From: an uncultured Sutterella sp.
GTDB taxonomy: Bacteria; Pseudomonadota; Gammaproteobacteria; Burkholderiales; Burkholderiaceae_F
Reading direction: 5' to 3'
DNA: 5,150 bases
NCBI GenBank assembly: GCA_900767875.1
Contig: CAAGAT010000044.1
Location: forward strand, 1-5,150
A model generated the notes under the pieces. That model saw only the letters and a program-made list of their open reading frames with translations. It did not search any database and was not told the DNA's origin. A program made the position numbers and the translations under genes. Shown here one piece after another: positions 5,087 through 5,150 of the stretch (the stretch's first letter is position 1; every line of letters begins with the position of its first letter).

Positions 5087-5150
5087 GAATTCATTTTTAT
5101 CTCATTGTTTTCACTGAAAATATTTTCCCGCTCGGGTTGATTTTGCTTCG

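Overview
The window reads as chromosomal DNA of a Gram-negative proteobacterium, most likely a betaproteobacterium of the Burkholderiales. The reasons are GC-rich coding sequence with AT-richer spacers, a class 2 (quinone-linked) PyrD, and an rRNA leader whose boxA (GTTCTTTAAAAACT) and following CGATAAGCGTGAGCGC segment resemble Burkholderiales rrn leaders as I remember them. A gut-type, low-oxygen lineage such as Sutterellaceae would fit, but that is a guess from style and not from a marker gene.

Left part (1-420, minus strand): two stable-RNA units are transcribed leftwards. The first is an initiator tRNA-fMet gene (271-347) with its own promoter (389-417) and its own intrinsic terminator (238-259). 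About 60 bp further on begins what looks like an rRNA operon: a strong promoter (149-178), then a boxB-like hairpin, boxA and a boxC-like segment, with the 16S gene presumably starting just outside the left edge. From 418 to about 680 I see nothing I can name.

Middle part (785-1913, plus strand): pyrD, dihydroorotate dehydrogenase of pyrimidine synthesis, diverges from the tRNA and ends at a strong intrinsic terminator.

Right part (2137-5000, plus strand): a two-gene operon. The first gene encodes a 669-residue membrane iron-sulfur oxidoreductase (NarI-like membrane domain, two 4Fe-4S clusters, two cysteine-rich CCG domains) of the EtfD/FadF/EMO type, which in known members passes electrons from electron-transfer flavoprotein to the quinone pool. 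The second, one base downstream, encodes an IclR-family regulator that probably controls this operon or a linked catabolic pathway. A terminator hairpin follows, then a second hairpin, then an inverted repeat at the right edge whose core matches an FNR/FixK-type site.

Nothing here looks like a mobile element, CRISPR array, prophage or defence system. PyrD and the iron-sulfur protein both deliver electrons to quinone, but they are separated by a terminator and probably only neighbours. The most interesting content is the iron-sulfur protein with its coupled regulator, the well-preserved rRNA leader, and the palindrome at the right end.
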